Shown: piece after piece, positions 17,087 to 26,688 of the stretch | Position numbering within the stretch: the first letter of the stretch is position 1 | Layout of the letters: each line of letters opens with the position of its first letter | Assembly (NCBI RefSeq): GCF_023375815.1 | Contig: NZ_CP067412.1 | Location: forward strand, 2,170,001 to 2,234,000 | Length of the DNA: 64,000 nt | Origin: Pseudomonas sp. HS6 | GTDB taxonomy: Bacteria; Pseudomonadota; Gammaproteobacteria; Pseudomonadales; Pseudomonadaceae | Direction of reading: 5' to 3' | The notes under the pieces: model-generated | Told to the model about the DNA's origin: nothing | The model's input: the letters and a program-made list of their open reading frames with translations, nothing else | Databases searched by the model: none | Translations under genes and position numbers: made by a program

Positions 17087-20000
17087 ATGTTCAACGAATG
17101 TTTACATGACTTTCTGACCGCACGAGTGGCGCTGGCACCTGAAGCGACAGCGGCTGTTTTCAATGACTCACTGCTGACCAATGCTCAATTGGAGCAGCGG
17201 GCCGAACAGGTTGCATGCAGCCTGCTTGGCAAGGGCATATCCCCCGGCAGCCGAATCGCGATCCAGGTTCCGCGTTCGCTGGACATGCTGGCGGGCGTCA
17301 TCGGCATTCTTAAGGCCGGCTGTACCTGCGTTCCCATCGACCCGGAAGATACTGACGAGCGTCGAGCCGCCATCCTCGACCACTGTGATGCCCAGGCGCT
17401 GGTAGTCGACCAGGCGAGCGCAAACGCCGAAGGTGTCTGGAGCGGTGCCACGCTGACCCTCGATCACCTGCTCGACTCGCCGCGCACCTCTGGCGCGCAA
17501 AGCCTGCCGACGGTAAACGCCGATCACCTGGCTTTTGTGTTCTACACCTCGGGTTCTACCGGGCAACCCAAAGGCGTCATGCTGTCCCATCGCGCCTTGG
17601 TCAGCGGTCAGCGTTGGTTGCAGACGCGATTCCCGCTGAACGAGAACGACCGTCAGTTGTTGCGCACGACCTTGAGCGTCACCAACCTTGTCCGGGAAAT
17701 TTTCTGGCCTCTGCTTTCGGGTTGCGTGATCGTCGTGTTGCCGCCCGGCGAGCACAGAAGCCCGTCGAAACTGGTCCAGACCATCAACCAGAGCCGTATC
17801 TCGGTATTCCTGGCAGTGCCGGCACTGTTGGCGGGCATGATCGAAGAACCGGAGCTCAAGCAGAATCGCTCGCTGCGCTATGTGTTCAGCAGCAGCGATG
17901 TGATGCCGGGCGATCTGCCTTCGAGGTTTTTCGCCTGTGATATCCCGGCCCGACTGTTCAATCTCTACGGCCTCACCGAAGCGCTGTACAGCTGCCATTG
18001 GGAATGCCTGCCGGAACAGCAATATCTCGGCTTTGTCCCGGTTGGTTTCCCGGCGGAACTGACGCCCGTCATCGTTGATGAGTCGCTGCGCAAAGTCGCC
18101 GACGCTCAACCCGGCGAGTTGCTGATTACCGGTGTCGGTATCGCAGACGGTTATTTCAAGCAGCCCGAACTCACTCGCGAGCGCTTTGTCCAGACGCCCT
18201 ATGGAATGGCGTTCCGCACCGGGGATATTGCCAGACAAGACGCGGATGGCCAGATCGACCTGCTGGGACGAATCGACGATCAGTTGAAAGTCGCCGGCTA
18301 TCGTGTGGAACCCGGGGAGATCGAGGTTCAACTGACCCGTTGCCCGGGGGTCAAAGAAGCGGTGGTGGTGGGTATCCGCTCGCCAAGCGGCAACACTCGT
18401 CTGTCCGCTTATCTGACCGTCGAGGCTGGCAGTGAGCCGAGCGCTGCAGAACTTCGTGCCAGTCTGGCCAGCCGCCTGCCCGACTACATGCTGCCCGCCA
18501 GATTCCTGATCGTGAATGCCATTCCCTATACCGACAACGGCAAGGTCGATCGCAAGTCGCTGCGCGATTCGAGCTCTCGGGAGCTGGAACTGTCGGAGGA
18601 CAACACTCGCCCCACGACCGACACCCAGGCACGGATCGCGGCGCTGTGGGAAGAAGTGTTGGGCATGAAGAACATCGGTATTCACGACAACTTTTTCTCC
18701 CTGGGGGGAGACTCCATACAGGGTTTCCTGATCAGTGCAAAGGCACGCCAGATCGGTATAAAACTGTCGGCCACGCAAGTGTTTGAAACACCCACAGTGG
18801 CGGAAATGGCCGTGCATGTGGAGTGCCGAGGCCTGGATGAGCCGTCTGTCAGTGACCGCCCCCCGGCGGCGAACGACACCGCGTTCGTACCCGATGACGC
18901 CGTACGTAAAGTCATGGCGGCGCATGGCGCTCAATCCTGCTCTGCACTGACGGATATGCAAAAAGGGATGCTGTTCCACTCCCTGCTCGACCCCGACTCG
19001 GGCGTTTATTTCGAGCAGTTCATCTATCACCTCGAAGGCAGTGTGGTTGAGCCTTCATTGCGCAAGGCATGGGAGCAGGTGGTCCAGCGCCATGAAATCC
19101 TGCGCACGGCGGTGGTCACTGACGGCCTGCGGGAACCTCTACAATTCATTCACGAACACGCATCGCTGGACTGGACCTCGCTGGACCTTTCCGGCGTCGC
19201 TCCAGACCAGGTGCCATCGTCTATCGAGGCCTATCTGAGCGAGGACCGGCGACGCGGTTTCGCTTACGAGCGGGCACCGTTGTTCCGGCTGACATTGATC
19301 ACGCTGGGCAACCACCAGTACAAGCTGGTCATGAGTTATCACCACCTGATTCTGGACGCCTGGTCGCTGTTCATTCTGCTCAGTGATTCTTTGGAGTTTT
19401 ACCGAGCCGAGCTTGACGGGACACCACCTGCGCTAGCCCAGGCCAGACCGTTCAGGGATTACGTGACCGCACTGACGCAAGAAGATGTGGCTGCAGCGCA
19501 GGCGTACTGGAAAAATCGCCTCAAGGATTTCAACACCCCGACCATCATCAGCCAGGCCGAGAAGCTGAACCTCTCCGCCAGTGCTCAAGAGCTCCATGCC
19601 GAAGCCCGCCTGGACCTGACCGAGCTGGAAACCGAGCGCCTGCAAGTCTTCGGCAGACAGCATCAATTGACCCTGAACACTTTGGTGCAGGGCGCATGGG
19701 CGCTGGTGCTGGCCAAGCACAGTCAGCAGCGCGATATCTGCTTCGGCATCACCATCACTCATCGTCCGGTGGATCTGGCCGGCGTGCAGGATATGGTGGG
19801 CATTTTCATCAACAGCTTGCCGATGCGGCTCAACATCACGCCACAAGCCACGCTGGATCAATGGCTTCAAGAGGTGCAAAGCGTCCAGGTCGGAGCCCGT
19901 GCTTATGAGCACTACCCATTGCCACTGGTCCAGGCCGGGGCCGAGGTGGCCAGCGATCAACCCCTCTTCGAAACCCTGCTGATTTTCGAAAACTTCCCGC

Positions 20001-20539
20001 GCACGTCCGATTGGCGTGCAAAAAAAGGCATCAAGATCCGCCAGGAACGTTACGTCGGCTGGACCAACTATCCCTTTGCAATCGAGGCGATGCCCGAAGA
20101 AACACTGTACTTCCAGGTCAAGTACGACAAGGGTTTCTTCAGTCCGGCCAAGGTCAGTGAAGTGCTGGAGGATTTCCGTTCGATCCTCAATACCATCGGC
20201 ATGGGCACCCTCAAAACCCTGGGCGAACTGGTTGGCCAACTGAACCGGACCGTAGCCGCCGAAAACCCTGGCCATGGCACCTACACCCGTGGTCACGCAT
20301 CGCTGCCGGTCCAGCCCACCGGCGCCAGCGGTCAAGCGCAAGAGCGACTGGCCGGCATCTGGCAGCAAGCCCTGGAGCTGGATCAAATCGATGTGTTCAC
20401 ACCGTTCCTGGCCTTGGGTGGCAACTCGCTGCTGGCGTTGCAAGTGTATGCGCGGTCGCGAATGGAAGGGTTCGACTTCGAGCTCAAGGATCTGCTGAGC
20501 GACAACGGAACGATCGAGCATCTGGCTTCATTTTTCTAA
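17087..20539 (+). CDS. Nonribosomal peptide synthetase, A-T-C-T
   Basis: 1150 residues in four domains. The adenylation domain (about 1-500) shows YTSGSTGQPKG (153-163), NLYGLTEA, RTGD, and NGKVDRKSL (484-492). Carrier domain 1 has LGGDS with Ser543. The condensation domain (about 615-1060) has an intact HHLILDAWS (752-760). Carrier domain 2 has LGGNS with Ser1114. The A domain lacks the Asp that normally holds the alpha-amino group: the FDxSVWEIF stretch reads VTNLVREIF, giving an extracted code of roughly TNRLFSLYS. A substrate that is not an ordinary alpha-amino acid is therefore likely. The second carrier has no adenylation domain in cis and must be loaded in trans or by transfer. No MbtH gene is nearby. 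First gene of a long plus-strand run. Confidence 0.93.
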   Translation: MFNECLHDFLTARVALAPEATAAVFNDSLLTNAQLEQRAEQVACSLLGKGISPGSRIAIQVPRSLDMLAGVIGILKAGCTCVPIDPEDTDERRAAILDHCDAQALVVDQASANAEGVWSGATLTLDHLLDSPRTSGAQSLPTVNADHLAFVFYTSGSTGQPKGVMLSHRALVSGQRWLQTRFPLNENDRQLLRTTLSVTNLVREIFWPLLSGCVIVVLPPGEHRSPSKLVQTINQSRISVFLAVPALLAGMIEEPELKQNRSLRYVFSSSDVMPGDLPSRFFACDIPARLFNLYGLTEALYSCHWECLPEQQYLGFVPVGFPAELTPVIVDESLRKVADAQPGELLITGVGIADGYFKQPELTRERFVQTPYGMAFRTGDIARQDADGQIDLLGRIDDQLKVAGYRVEPGEIEVQLTRCPGVKEAVVVGIRSPSGNTRLSAYLTVEAGSEPSAAELRASLASRLPDYMLPARFLIVNAIPYTDNGKVDRKSLRDSSSRELELSEDNTRPTTDTQARIAALWEEVLGMKNIGIHDNFFSLGGDSIQGFLISAKARQIGIKLSATQVFETPTVAEMAVHVECRGLDEPSVSDRPPAANDTAFVPDDAVRKVMAAHGAQSCSALTDMQKGMLFHSLLDPDSGVYFEQFIYHLEGSVVEPSLRKAWEQVVQRHEILRTAVVTDGLREPLQFIHEHASLDWTSLDLSGVAPDQVPSSIEAYLSEDRRRGFAYERAPLFRLTLITLGNHQYKLVMSYHHLILDAWSLFILLSDSLEFYRAELDGTPPALAQARPFRDYVTALTQEDVAAAQAYWKNRLKDFNTPTIISQAEKLNLSASAQELHAEARLDLTELETERLQVFGRQHQLTLNTLVQGAWALVLAKHSQQRDICFGITITHRPVDLAGVQDMVGIFINSLPMRLNITPQATLDQWLQEVQSVQVGARAYEHYPLPLVQAGAEVASDQPLFETLLIFENFPRTSDWRAKKGIKIRQERYVGWTNYPFAIEAMPEETLYFQVKYDKGFFSPAKVSEVLEDFRSILNTIGMGTLKTLGELVGQLNRTVAAENPGHGTYTRGHASLPVQPTGASGQAQERLAGIWQQALELDQIDVFTPFLALGGNSLLALQVYARSRMEGFDFELKDLLSDNGTIEHLASFF

Positions 20540-20550
20540 AAAGCCGAAAG

Positions 20551-20583
20551 GCCCGGACGCCCCTCATGGAGGGCCGACCGGGC
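20551..20583 (+). other. Intergenic hairpin between the two NRPS genes
   Basis: Outer stem GCCCGG/CCGGGC and inner stem CCCTC/GAGGG around an ATG loop, separated by an internal loop; no T tract. It could moderate expression or stabilise mRNA between the two synthetase genes. Confidence 0.45.
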
Positions 20584-20629
20584 GCTTGATGCAACGGTGA
20601 GTGCGCAATAACAGGGAAGTCCAAGAAAC

Positions 20630-23600
20630 ATGTCGCTGAACCCGAATCTTCAGATTGATTTGCCTGATAACGCTCAAGCGAAATCGATAGAGGACTTGCT
20701 ATGGTCCTTGGCCGAAAACGGCATCGCGGTCAATAAACGGCGAGGTGCCCTGACACTCGACATCCCCTCCCCTTGCCCGTCTGAAACATTGATCGCCCAG
20801 GTCAACAGCGTCGCGACCCAAGCGCTGGCGTGCATCCATCGCAATCCGGGCGTTCTGGTCGTCGATACGGAAGAACAACCCGACAACGTGATTTTTCCCA
20901 TGACGGATTTGCAGACGGCCTATCTTGTCGGCGAATCGGAACTTGATACGTTGAGTACCGCCGCGTTTGTCACCCAAGGTTATAAAGTCACGGGACTGGA
21001 TCTCGAGAGACTGACACGGACCGTCAACACACTGTTGGCCACGCACCCCATGCTGAGGGTCAGGGCCTCTCTCGAATGGGGTGGCCAATCGATCAATCAG
21101 ACGCCGGCTCCCTGGCGTCCGATCCATGAGCGTTTCTCTGACCCGGCCGAGGCTCTCGAAAGGTACAAGGCCCTGCTCGACTCACCACAGACATTGCTTC
21201 CCGACCTCTCACAAGGTCCGCAACTGGGGTGCGTCGTGATCGACAACGGCAGCTTCCACTACTTGATCCTCAGTACACGCCTGTTCGTACTCGATGCGCG
21301 GTCTATCACCCTGGTCTACCGTGACTTTACGAGGTTCTATCAAGCAGACAACGGCGTGCAGGCGCAAGCACACAGCCTGTATCCGTCATTTATCAAAGCA
21401 CTGTCGCATTATCGGCACAGCCAGCAGTATCGAAACGCGATCGCCTACTGGACACGAAGACTGGGAGAACTTCCCGGTGGGCCGCAGTTGCCTGCGAGTC
21501 GCGACGCTCACCCGTCGCAGCCCCATCGCTCCTCGTTCAAGCGGATCACCCACCGGCTCGCACCTGAGTCATGGCAGAAGCTTCAGGCCTACGCTCGGCA
21601 ATACAATCTGACGACCAATGCCGTGCTTTGCTCGCTCTACGGACAAGTCCTGAAAAAGTGGTCCGAGTGTGAGCATTTCTGTCTGACTGTCCTGGTCAGC
21701 GCTCGACCGCAAATCATCTGCGACGCGCCCATCCAGGAACAATTGGGCAATTTCGGCTCGACCTTGTTGCTGGAAATGAAACCGCAAGGCGACACCTTCC
21801 TGGCGTGCGCGAAAACGGTACACGCACAACTTGTGTGCGACCTTCAGCACAGCATGGTGTCTGCTACCCAGGTGGCCCATCGCATGCGCAAGTCCGACAG
21901 CGATGCGGGTCTGAGCAACATTCCTTATGTCTTCGCTTCAGGACTCGATACCCGGGGACAGGACAGCACTCCCCAACGCATTGACCTCCCGGGTTGGGAA
22001 CTGGACAGCAAGTCGATGCATACCCCGCAGGTCATTCTCGACCATCAGGTATTCGAAGATGCGGGCCACCTGGTCACACAGTTCGATTACGTAGCGGCGG
22101 CTTTCCCTGAGCATCTGATCGAAGAGCTGGTAATCACTCACCAGCACATGCTCGAGCACCTGGCCGGATGCGCAGAACACTGGCTCACCCCCTGGGAAAT
22201 ACCGCTGGACACAGCGCTTGTCCTGGGTCGGCAAAGCGCCAACGACACCACCGTTGCCTGGAGTGAAGACGGTCTGTTTGACCAGGCCAATCAGCACATC
22301 AAATCGTTGCCCGACCAGTGTGCAATCGCCAGCGGCGAGACACAGATGACCTATGGCGAGCTGGGGGCCCGGGTGAATGTACTTGCGACGACCATCACAG
22401 ACGCTGACAAAAGCGGCCAGGTGTCCGAAGTCGTCGGCATCCTTGCGGGCAAGTCGCCGGCGCAATACACAGCGGCGCTGGCCGTTATCCAGGCGGGCAA
22501 GGCGTATCTGCCGCTGCACATCGACTGGCCGATCCAGCGCATCAAGGCAGTCCTGGAGAAGAGCCGGGTCAACACCTTGATACTTGATGCCAGGGGCGTG
22601 GCAAAACTGGCGGGCGAATCCGGCGAACTCAAGCTGATCGCCATCGAACCCGACAGCTTTGCACTGGCCACGAGTACCTTGCGCCAGCCGGGCGTTCAAG
22701 AGCTCGCCTATGTCATCTATACGTCGGGTTCCACCGGTTCGCCCAAAGGTGTCGCGATCAGACACGGCGCGGTGCAAAACACGATTTTCTCCATGATTCG
22801 CCGATTCGGACTGTCGAGCAGCGACCGCATCCTTTCATTGTCCGAACTGAACTTCGACCTGTCGGTGTTTGACTTGCTGGGCGGGATTGCCACAGGCGCG
22901 ACGATTGTCCTGCCACCAGCCAACGCCCCGCGCGACCCACTGACGTGGAGTGAGTGCCTGACCCGATCCAGGGTCACCGTGTGGAACACCGTCCCGGCGC
23001 TTCTGGAAATGTTGCTTGATCACCTTGGCGATCAGGCAGGCCAGGTCATGGCGTCCTTGCGACTCGTCCTGTTGAGCGGCGACTGGATACCTCTGTCACT
23101 GCCCCGGCGTCTGAAAGAGTGCTGCCCCCACGCGCGCCTGATAGCACTGGGCGGCGCGACCGAAGCGTCGATCTGGTCCAACTATTACGAAGTCGGTGAG
23201 GTCCGTCGCGACTGGAGAAGCATTCCGTATGGCTACCCGCTGGACAACCAGACCTTTGATGTTCTGAGCCGTGACCTGCAGCACCAGCCCAACTGGGTGC
23301 CAGGCGAGCTGTACATCGGTGGCGCAGGTGTCGCTGCCGGCTACCATCACGACCCGCAATTGACAGCACAAAGTTTCATTGTCCAGCCTGACGGATCCCG
23401 TCTGTACCGAACGGGGGATTACGGTTGTTATTGGCCAGATGGAACCCTGGAGTTTCTCGGACGCCGGGACAGCCAGACCAAAGTGCGGGGCTATCGTGTC
23501 GATCTGTCGGAGGTTGAGAAATACCTGACGCAGGCAAAGGGCGTCACAGCAGCCGCCTGCCTGCTCATAGGCGAAAATGCCGGCAAACGCCTGGCAGCTG

Positions 23601-24820
23601 CCATCGTCATCGATCCGGACACGTTTGAGGGCATGGACGCGCTGCGCTCATCACTCAGCGACCACCTTGCGCTTTACAGTCTTCCCGAACAGATTCGCTG
23701 TATCGATGCCATGCCCCTGACGGCCAATCAGAAGCGTGACACGGCCGCACTGGCGGCGCTCCTTCTGCCCGCCTGCAACGGGCTTGCCGAGGATGAAGGC
23801 GCTCACAGCGAAATCGAACGTGAACTGGTCCGACTGTGGAACGAAGCGGGTTCCATCAGCGTTTCTGCGCTGGACATGGATTTCTTCGCCGCCGGAGGCA
23901 CCTCGATATCCGCGATCAGGTTGATTCGCCAGATCAATGACCGATACGACGTCAATCTGTCACTGGCCAACTTCTTTGAATACGCAACGATCGCCAGACA
24001 AGCCAGCCTGATTGGCAGCCTGAAAGCGCGAGCGACCGTTTCCAGCTCTTTTGTCCGGCTCAGAAAAGGTGAGGAGCACGCAACGCCCCTGGTGCTGATC
24101 CATCCGGTGGGCGGTCACCTGATTTCATATCAACCGCTGATCAATGCGCTCTCGACGAAGTTCGACATTTATGGCCTCCAGTGTGCTGCCGTCGAACAGA
24201 TACCAGACACCCTGGAAGCGCTTGCGCGTCACTATCTCGATCTGCTTTCAGCAGAAATCGATATTCAACGCACCTGTCTCGTTGGTTGGTCCATGGGCGG
24301 CATCATCGCCACGGAAATGGCCAGACAATTGGCACGTCTGGGGCATTCACCGCGCAAGTTGTTTGTCATCGACAGTTACGTCGCCGACAACCGGCAGGCC
24401 GACGGTTACCTGCAACATGATTCGATCAATGGCTTTTTCAATGACTATTTGCAGGGAGCGACAAGCGGCGAAAACCCGGTTTTTCCTTCGGACAATTTCG
24501 ATTCCGCTTATCACCGGCTGGCAGCTGACTATCCAGAACTGGGAAAGGTCGGACATCGCGAACTTTTCAACTTGTACCGCATTTATGAAGCGCTGTATCA
24601 GCGGCTGCTGGCCTATGTCCCACCTGCAGCGATGGCGATCGATTGCCAGCTGTTTCGTGCCGCCAACGCCCATTCGCAGCGTTTTTCTCATCTGGCGCCC
24701 TACTGTCCGAGTCTTGAACCGACAAACCGAAACAACCCTGAAACCGTGATTTTGAGCGGCGATCACTACTCACTGATGAATGCAGTCAATGTTCATCAGG
24801 TTGTGCAATTCATCGAATAA
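20630..24820 (+). CDS. Nonribosomal peptide synthetase, docking-Cy-A(Cys)-T-TE
   Basis: 1396 residues. An N-terminal docking-like region (about 15-70) resembles TubC-type docking domains. A heterocyclisation-type condensation domain (about 85-520) follows; its DxxxxDxxS motif reads RLFVLDARS (217-225), so the first Asp is Arg217 while Asp222 and Ser225 remain. The A domain (about 550-1040) has YTSGSTGSPKG and NFDLSVFD (Asp743); reading the pocket gives D-L-F-N-L-S-L-I-W, one change from the cysteine code DLYNLSLIWK of pyochelin and yersiniabactin synthetases. The carrier domain has GGTS (Ser1092). A C-terminal thioesterase shows GWSMGG (Ser1221) and a late GDHYSL His. It should add Cys, perhaps cyclise it, and release the product. 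Ends 44 nt before a cupin gene. Confidence 0.93.
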   Translation: MSLNPNLQIDLPDNAQAKSIEDLLWSLAENGIAVNKRRGALTLDIPSPCPSETLIAQVNSVATQALACIHRNPGVLVVDTEEQPDNVIFPMTDLQTAYLVGESELDTLSTAAFVTQGYKVTGLDLERLTRTVNTLLATHPMLRVRASLEWGGQSINQTPAPWRPIHERFSDPAEALERYKALLDSPQTLLPDLSQGPQLGCVVIDNGSFHYLILSTRLFVLDARSITLVYRDFTRFYQADNGVQAQAHSLYPSFIKALSHYRHSQQYRNAIAYWTRRLGELPGGPQLPASRDAHPSQPHRSSFKRITHRLAPESWQKLQAYARQYNLTTNAVLCSLYGQVLKKWSECEHFCLTVLVSARPQIICDAPIQEQLGNFGSTLLLEMKPQGDTFLACAKTVHAQLVCDLQHSMVSATQVAHRMRKSDSDAGLSNIPYVFASGLDTRGQDSTPQRIDLPGWELDSKSMHTPQVILDHQVFEDAGHLVTQFDYVAAAFPEHLIEELVITHQHMLEHLAGCAEHWLTPWEIPLDTALVLGRQSANDTTVAWSEDGLFDQANQHIKSLPDQCAIASGETQMTYGELGARVNVLATTITDADKSGQVSEVVGILAGKSPAQYTAALAVIQAGKAYLPLHIDWPIQRIKAVLEKSRVNTLILDARGVAKLAGESGELKLIAIEPDSFALATSTLRQPGVQELAYVIYTSGSTGSPKGVAIRHGAVQNTIFSMIRRFGLSSSDRILSLSELNFDLSVFDLLGGIATGATIVLPPANAPRDPLTWSECLTRSRVTVWNTVPALLEMLLDHLGDQAGQVMASLRLVLLSGDWIPLSLPRRLKECCPHARLIALGGATEASIWSNYYEVGEVRRDWRSIPYGYPLDNQTFDVLSRDLQHQPNWVPGELYIGGAGVAAGYHHDPQLTAQSFIVQPDGSRLYRTGDYGCYWPDGTLEFLGRRDSQTKVRGYRVDLSEVEKYLTQAKGVTAAACLLIGENAGKRLAAAIVIDPDTFEGMDALRSSLSDHLALYSLPEQIRCIDAMPLTANQKRDTAALAALLLPACNGLAEDEGAHSEIERELVRLWNEAGSISVSALDMDFFAAGGTSISAIRLIRQINDRYDVNLSLANFFEYATIARQASLIGSLKARATVSSSFVRLRKGEEHATPLVLIHPVGGHLISYQPLINALSTKFDIYGLQCAAVEQIPDTLEALARHYLDLLSAEIDIQRTCLVGWSMGGIIATEMARQLARLGHSPRKLFVIDSYVADNRQADGYLQHDSINGFFNDYLQGATSGENPVFPSDNFDSAYHRLAADYPELGKVGHRELFNLYRIYEALYQRLLAYVPPAAMAIDCQLFRAANAHSQRFSHLAPYCPSLEPTNRNNPETVILSGDHYSLMNAVNVHQVVQFIE

Positions 24821-24864
24821 AACCAACGCCCTCGTTGAAACAATCCGTCAAAAAGGAAATTGAA

Positions 24865-25233
24865 ATGTCGCAGCCAAAAATCGATGACATCGTGATACTC
24901 GGCCAATCCGAAGCCGAAGTCTTCAACGTGAAAAAAGGACCCGACCGCCTGATTTCGGGCGATCCAGACATCGTCAACAGCGTCTACTTCCGCAGCCAGG
25001 ACAAGCGCTTCACCTCTGGTATTTGGGAAAGCACGCCGGGCAAATTCGTCTGCATCTACGAAGAAGACGAGTTCTATTTCATGCTCAGCGGAAAAGTGGT
25101 CATTACCGATCATGTGGGCAACAGCAAAACCTTCGTACCTGGTGACAGCATTGTCGTGCCTGCCGGTTTCACGGGGGAATGGGAAGTTCTGGAACCCACC
25201 AAAAAGTTCTTTGCGCACTATCTCCCCGCCTGA
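24865..25233 (+). CDS. Small cupin protein (DUF861/EutQ-like)
   Basis: 122-residue single-cupin protein. The motif GIWESTPGKFVCIYEEDEFYF followed by LSGKVVITD and PGDSIVVPAGFTGEW matches the cupin_3 (DUF861) type, which usually lacks the full His set of metal cupins. ATG 24865 is chosen because AAAAGGAAATTG precedes it; an in-frame ATG 10 codons earlier has no such site. It lies inside the biosynthetic run, 44 nt after the thioesterase-containing NRPS. Role unknown: a binding or isomerase-like accessory function is possible. It differs from the histidine-rich cupin at 26689. Confidence 0.78.
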   Translation: MSQPKIDDIVILGQSEAEVFNVKKGPDRLISGDPDIVNSVYFRSQDKRFTSGIWESTPGKFVCIYEEDEFYFMLSGKVVITDHVGNSKTFVPGDSIVVPAGFTGEWEVLEPTKKFFAHYLPA

Positions 25234-25339
25234 TCGAGAGAGAACGAAGAACGGTGTTACGGATCGAGCAGATGAGCTTCGCTCACCCGTATTGACCGTT
25301 TCTACCCGCGGTTTTGTCCACGAAATTTCCTGAGGCCTG

Positions 25340-26686
25340 ATGATGCGTTGCATTCCCCCCAGCAGTGACACCTACGATATTTTAGGCATTGGTTTTGGTC
25401 CCTCCAACCTGGCTTTGGCCGTCGCGGTTTCCTCGGCGGGTTACAACGGGGCAGTCGGTTTCATCGAGGACAAGACCGCTTTTTCCTGGCACGGCGACAT
25501 GATGCTTCCCGGTGCCAAAATGCAGGTCATGTTTTTAAAGGACCTGATCACGCAAAAGGACCCGACCAGTCCTTTCACGTTCATCAACTATCTCCACGAA
25601 CAGGAGAGGCTCAACAGCTTCATCAACTTGCGTGCGCTGTACCCCTCACGCAACGACTACCAAGGCTATTTCGCATGGGCTGCGGACAAGTTTTCTCACT
25701 GTGTCCAATATGCCTGCTCAGCGTCGATGATTGCGCCAATCGAAAACGAAACAGGCGAAGTGGAAGGGTTTGAGGTTCATTGCCATGACCTGCACAGCGG
25801 TGAACGCACGATCAAACGCGCACGAAACATCGTGATGGCAACCGGAGGCAGCCCTGCCCTGCCCTGTGGCATTTCCCAACAGGACTTGAGCGCCAGGCTG
25901 TTCCATAGCTCTCAGTACCTCTCGCGCCTGGAGGCACTCAAGGCCACCGAGACAAACCCTGCATTGCGGGTGTTGATTGTGGGCGGAGGACAAAGCGCAG
26001 CGGAGATTTTCCAGCACGTGCTGCATGAGTTTCCACACGCCCGGGTGGATCTGGCCGTGCGAAACCACTCGTTGATGCCGGCCAACAGCAGCGCCTTCAG
26101 CAATGAAATTTTCGACCCGGCGAGCGTCGACGCCTTTTACGAGTCGTCCTCGACCATCAAAGAGCACACCCTGCGCCACCTTCGCCATACAAACTATGCG
26201 GCCGTAGACGAAGACCTGATCCAGGCGTTGTATGGGCAGTTGTACGAAGAAAGACTCGCGGGGCGTGACCGCGCCCGAATTCTCAATTATCACTCCCTGA
26301 CCCACGTCGCGAAGGACGATCCGTTCCTTGACGTGACCCTGCGGGACGAGCGAACGCAAGCCACGACCGTCAATCGCTATGACACTGTCATCCTCGCCAC
26401 GGGCTACAACCAGAAACACGCTCACCGGCTGCTGAGCGGCGTGGACCACTTGCTGCTGCGCCATCCGGATGGCTCGTTGAAAGTGGCCAGGGATTATTCG
26501 CTTGAAACCCGACCCGCGGTCTCTGCGCGCTTGTTTGTGCAGGGGCCGACGGAGCACAGCCATGGCCTGACCAGCAGCCTGATATCGATTCTGCCGTTCC
26601 GGGCTCACGACATCCTGAGCGCTGCCAGTAAAGCCCCGGCCACCCTCCCCCGCGATAAAACCGTTCTCGCCATGGAATGCATCTGA
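25340..26686 (+). CDS. L-lysine/L-ornithine N-monooxygenase (flavin-dependent N-hydroxylase)
   Basis: 448-residue class B flavin monooxygenase of the PvdA/SidA/IucD family, which hydroxylates the side-chain amine of ornithine or lysine using FAD, NADPH and O2. The FAD site GIGFGPSNLALA is near residues 16-27. It also shows SWHGDMMLPGAKMQ and FLKDLITQKDPTSPFTF (substrate-side signature), the NADPH site LIVGGGQSAAEIF and the ATGYN motif. GAGG lies before the ATG. The next gene, a cupin, starts after 2 nt and the MetRS-like gene follows with an overlap. That context, with lysA in the same cluster, makes N6-hydroxylysine for N-N bond formation more likely than hydroxamate siderophore synthesis. 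No formyl- or acetyltransferase is present. Confidence 0.92.
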   Translation: MMRCIPPSSDTYDILGIGFGPSNLALAVAVSSAGYNGAVGFIEDKTAFSWHGDMMLPGAKMQVMFLKDLITQKDPTSPFTFINYLHEQERLNSFINLRALYPSRNDYQGYFAWAADKFSHCVQYACSASMIAPIENETGEVEGFEVHCHDLHSGERTIKRARNIVMATGGSPALPCGISQQDLSARLFHSSQYLSRLEALKATETNPALRVLIVGGGQSAAEIFQHVLHEFPHARVDLAVRNHSLMPANSSAFSNEIFDPASVDAFYESSSTIKEHTLRHLRHTNYAAVDEDLIQALYGQLYEERLAGRDRARILNYHSLTHVAKDDPFLDVTLRDERTQATTVNRYDTVILATGYNQKHAHRLLSGVDHLLLRHPDGSLKVARDYSLETRPAVSARLFVQGPTEHSHGLTSSLISILPFRAHDILSAASKAPATLPRDKTVLAMECI

Positions 26687-26688
26687 AC

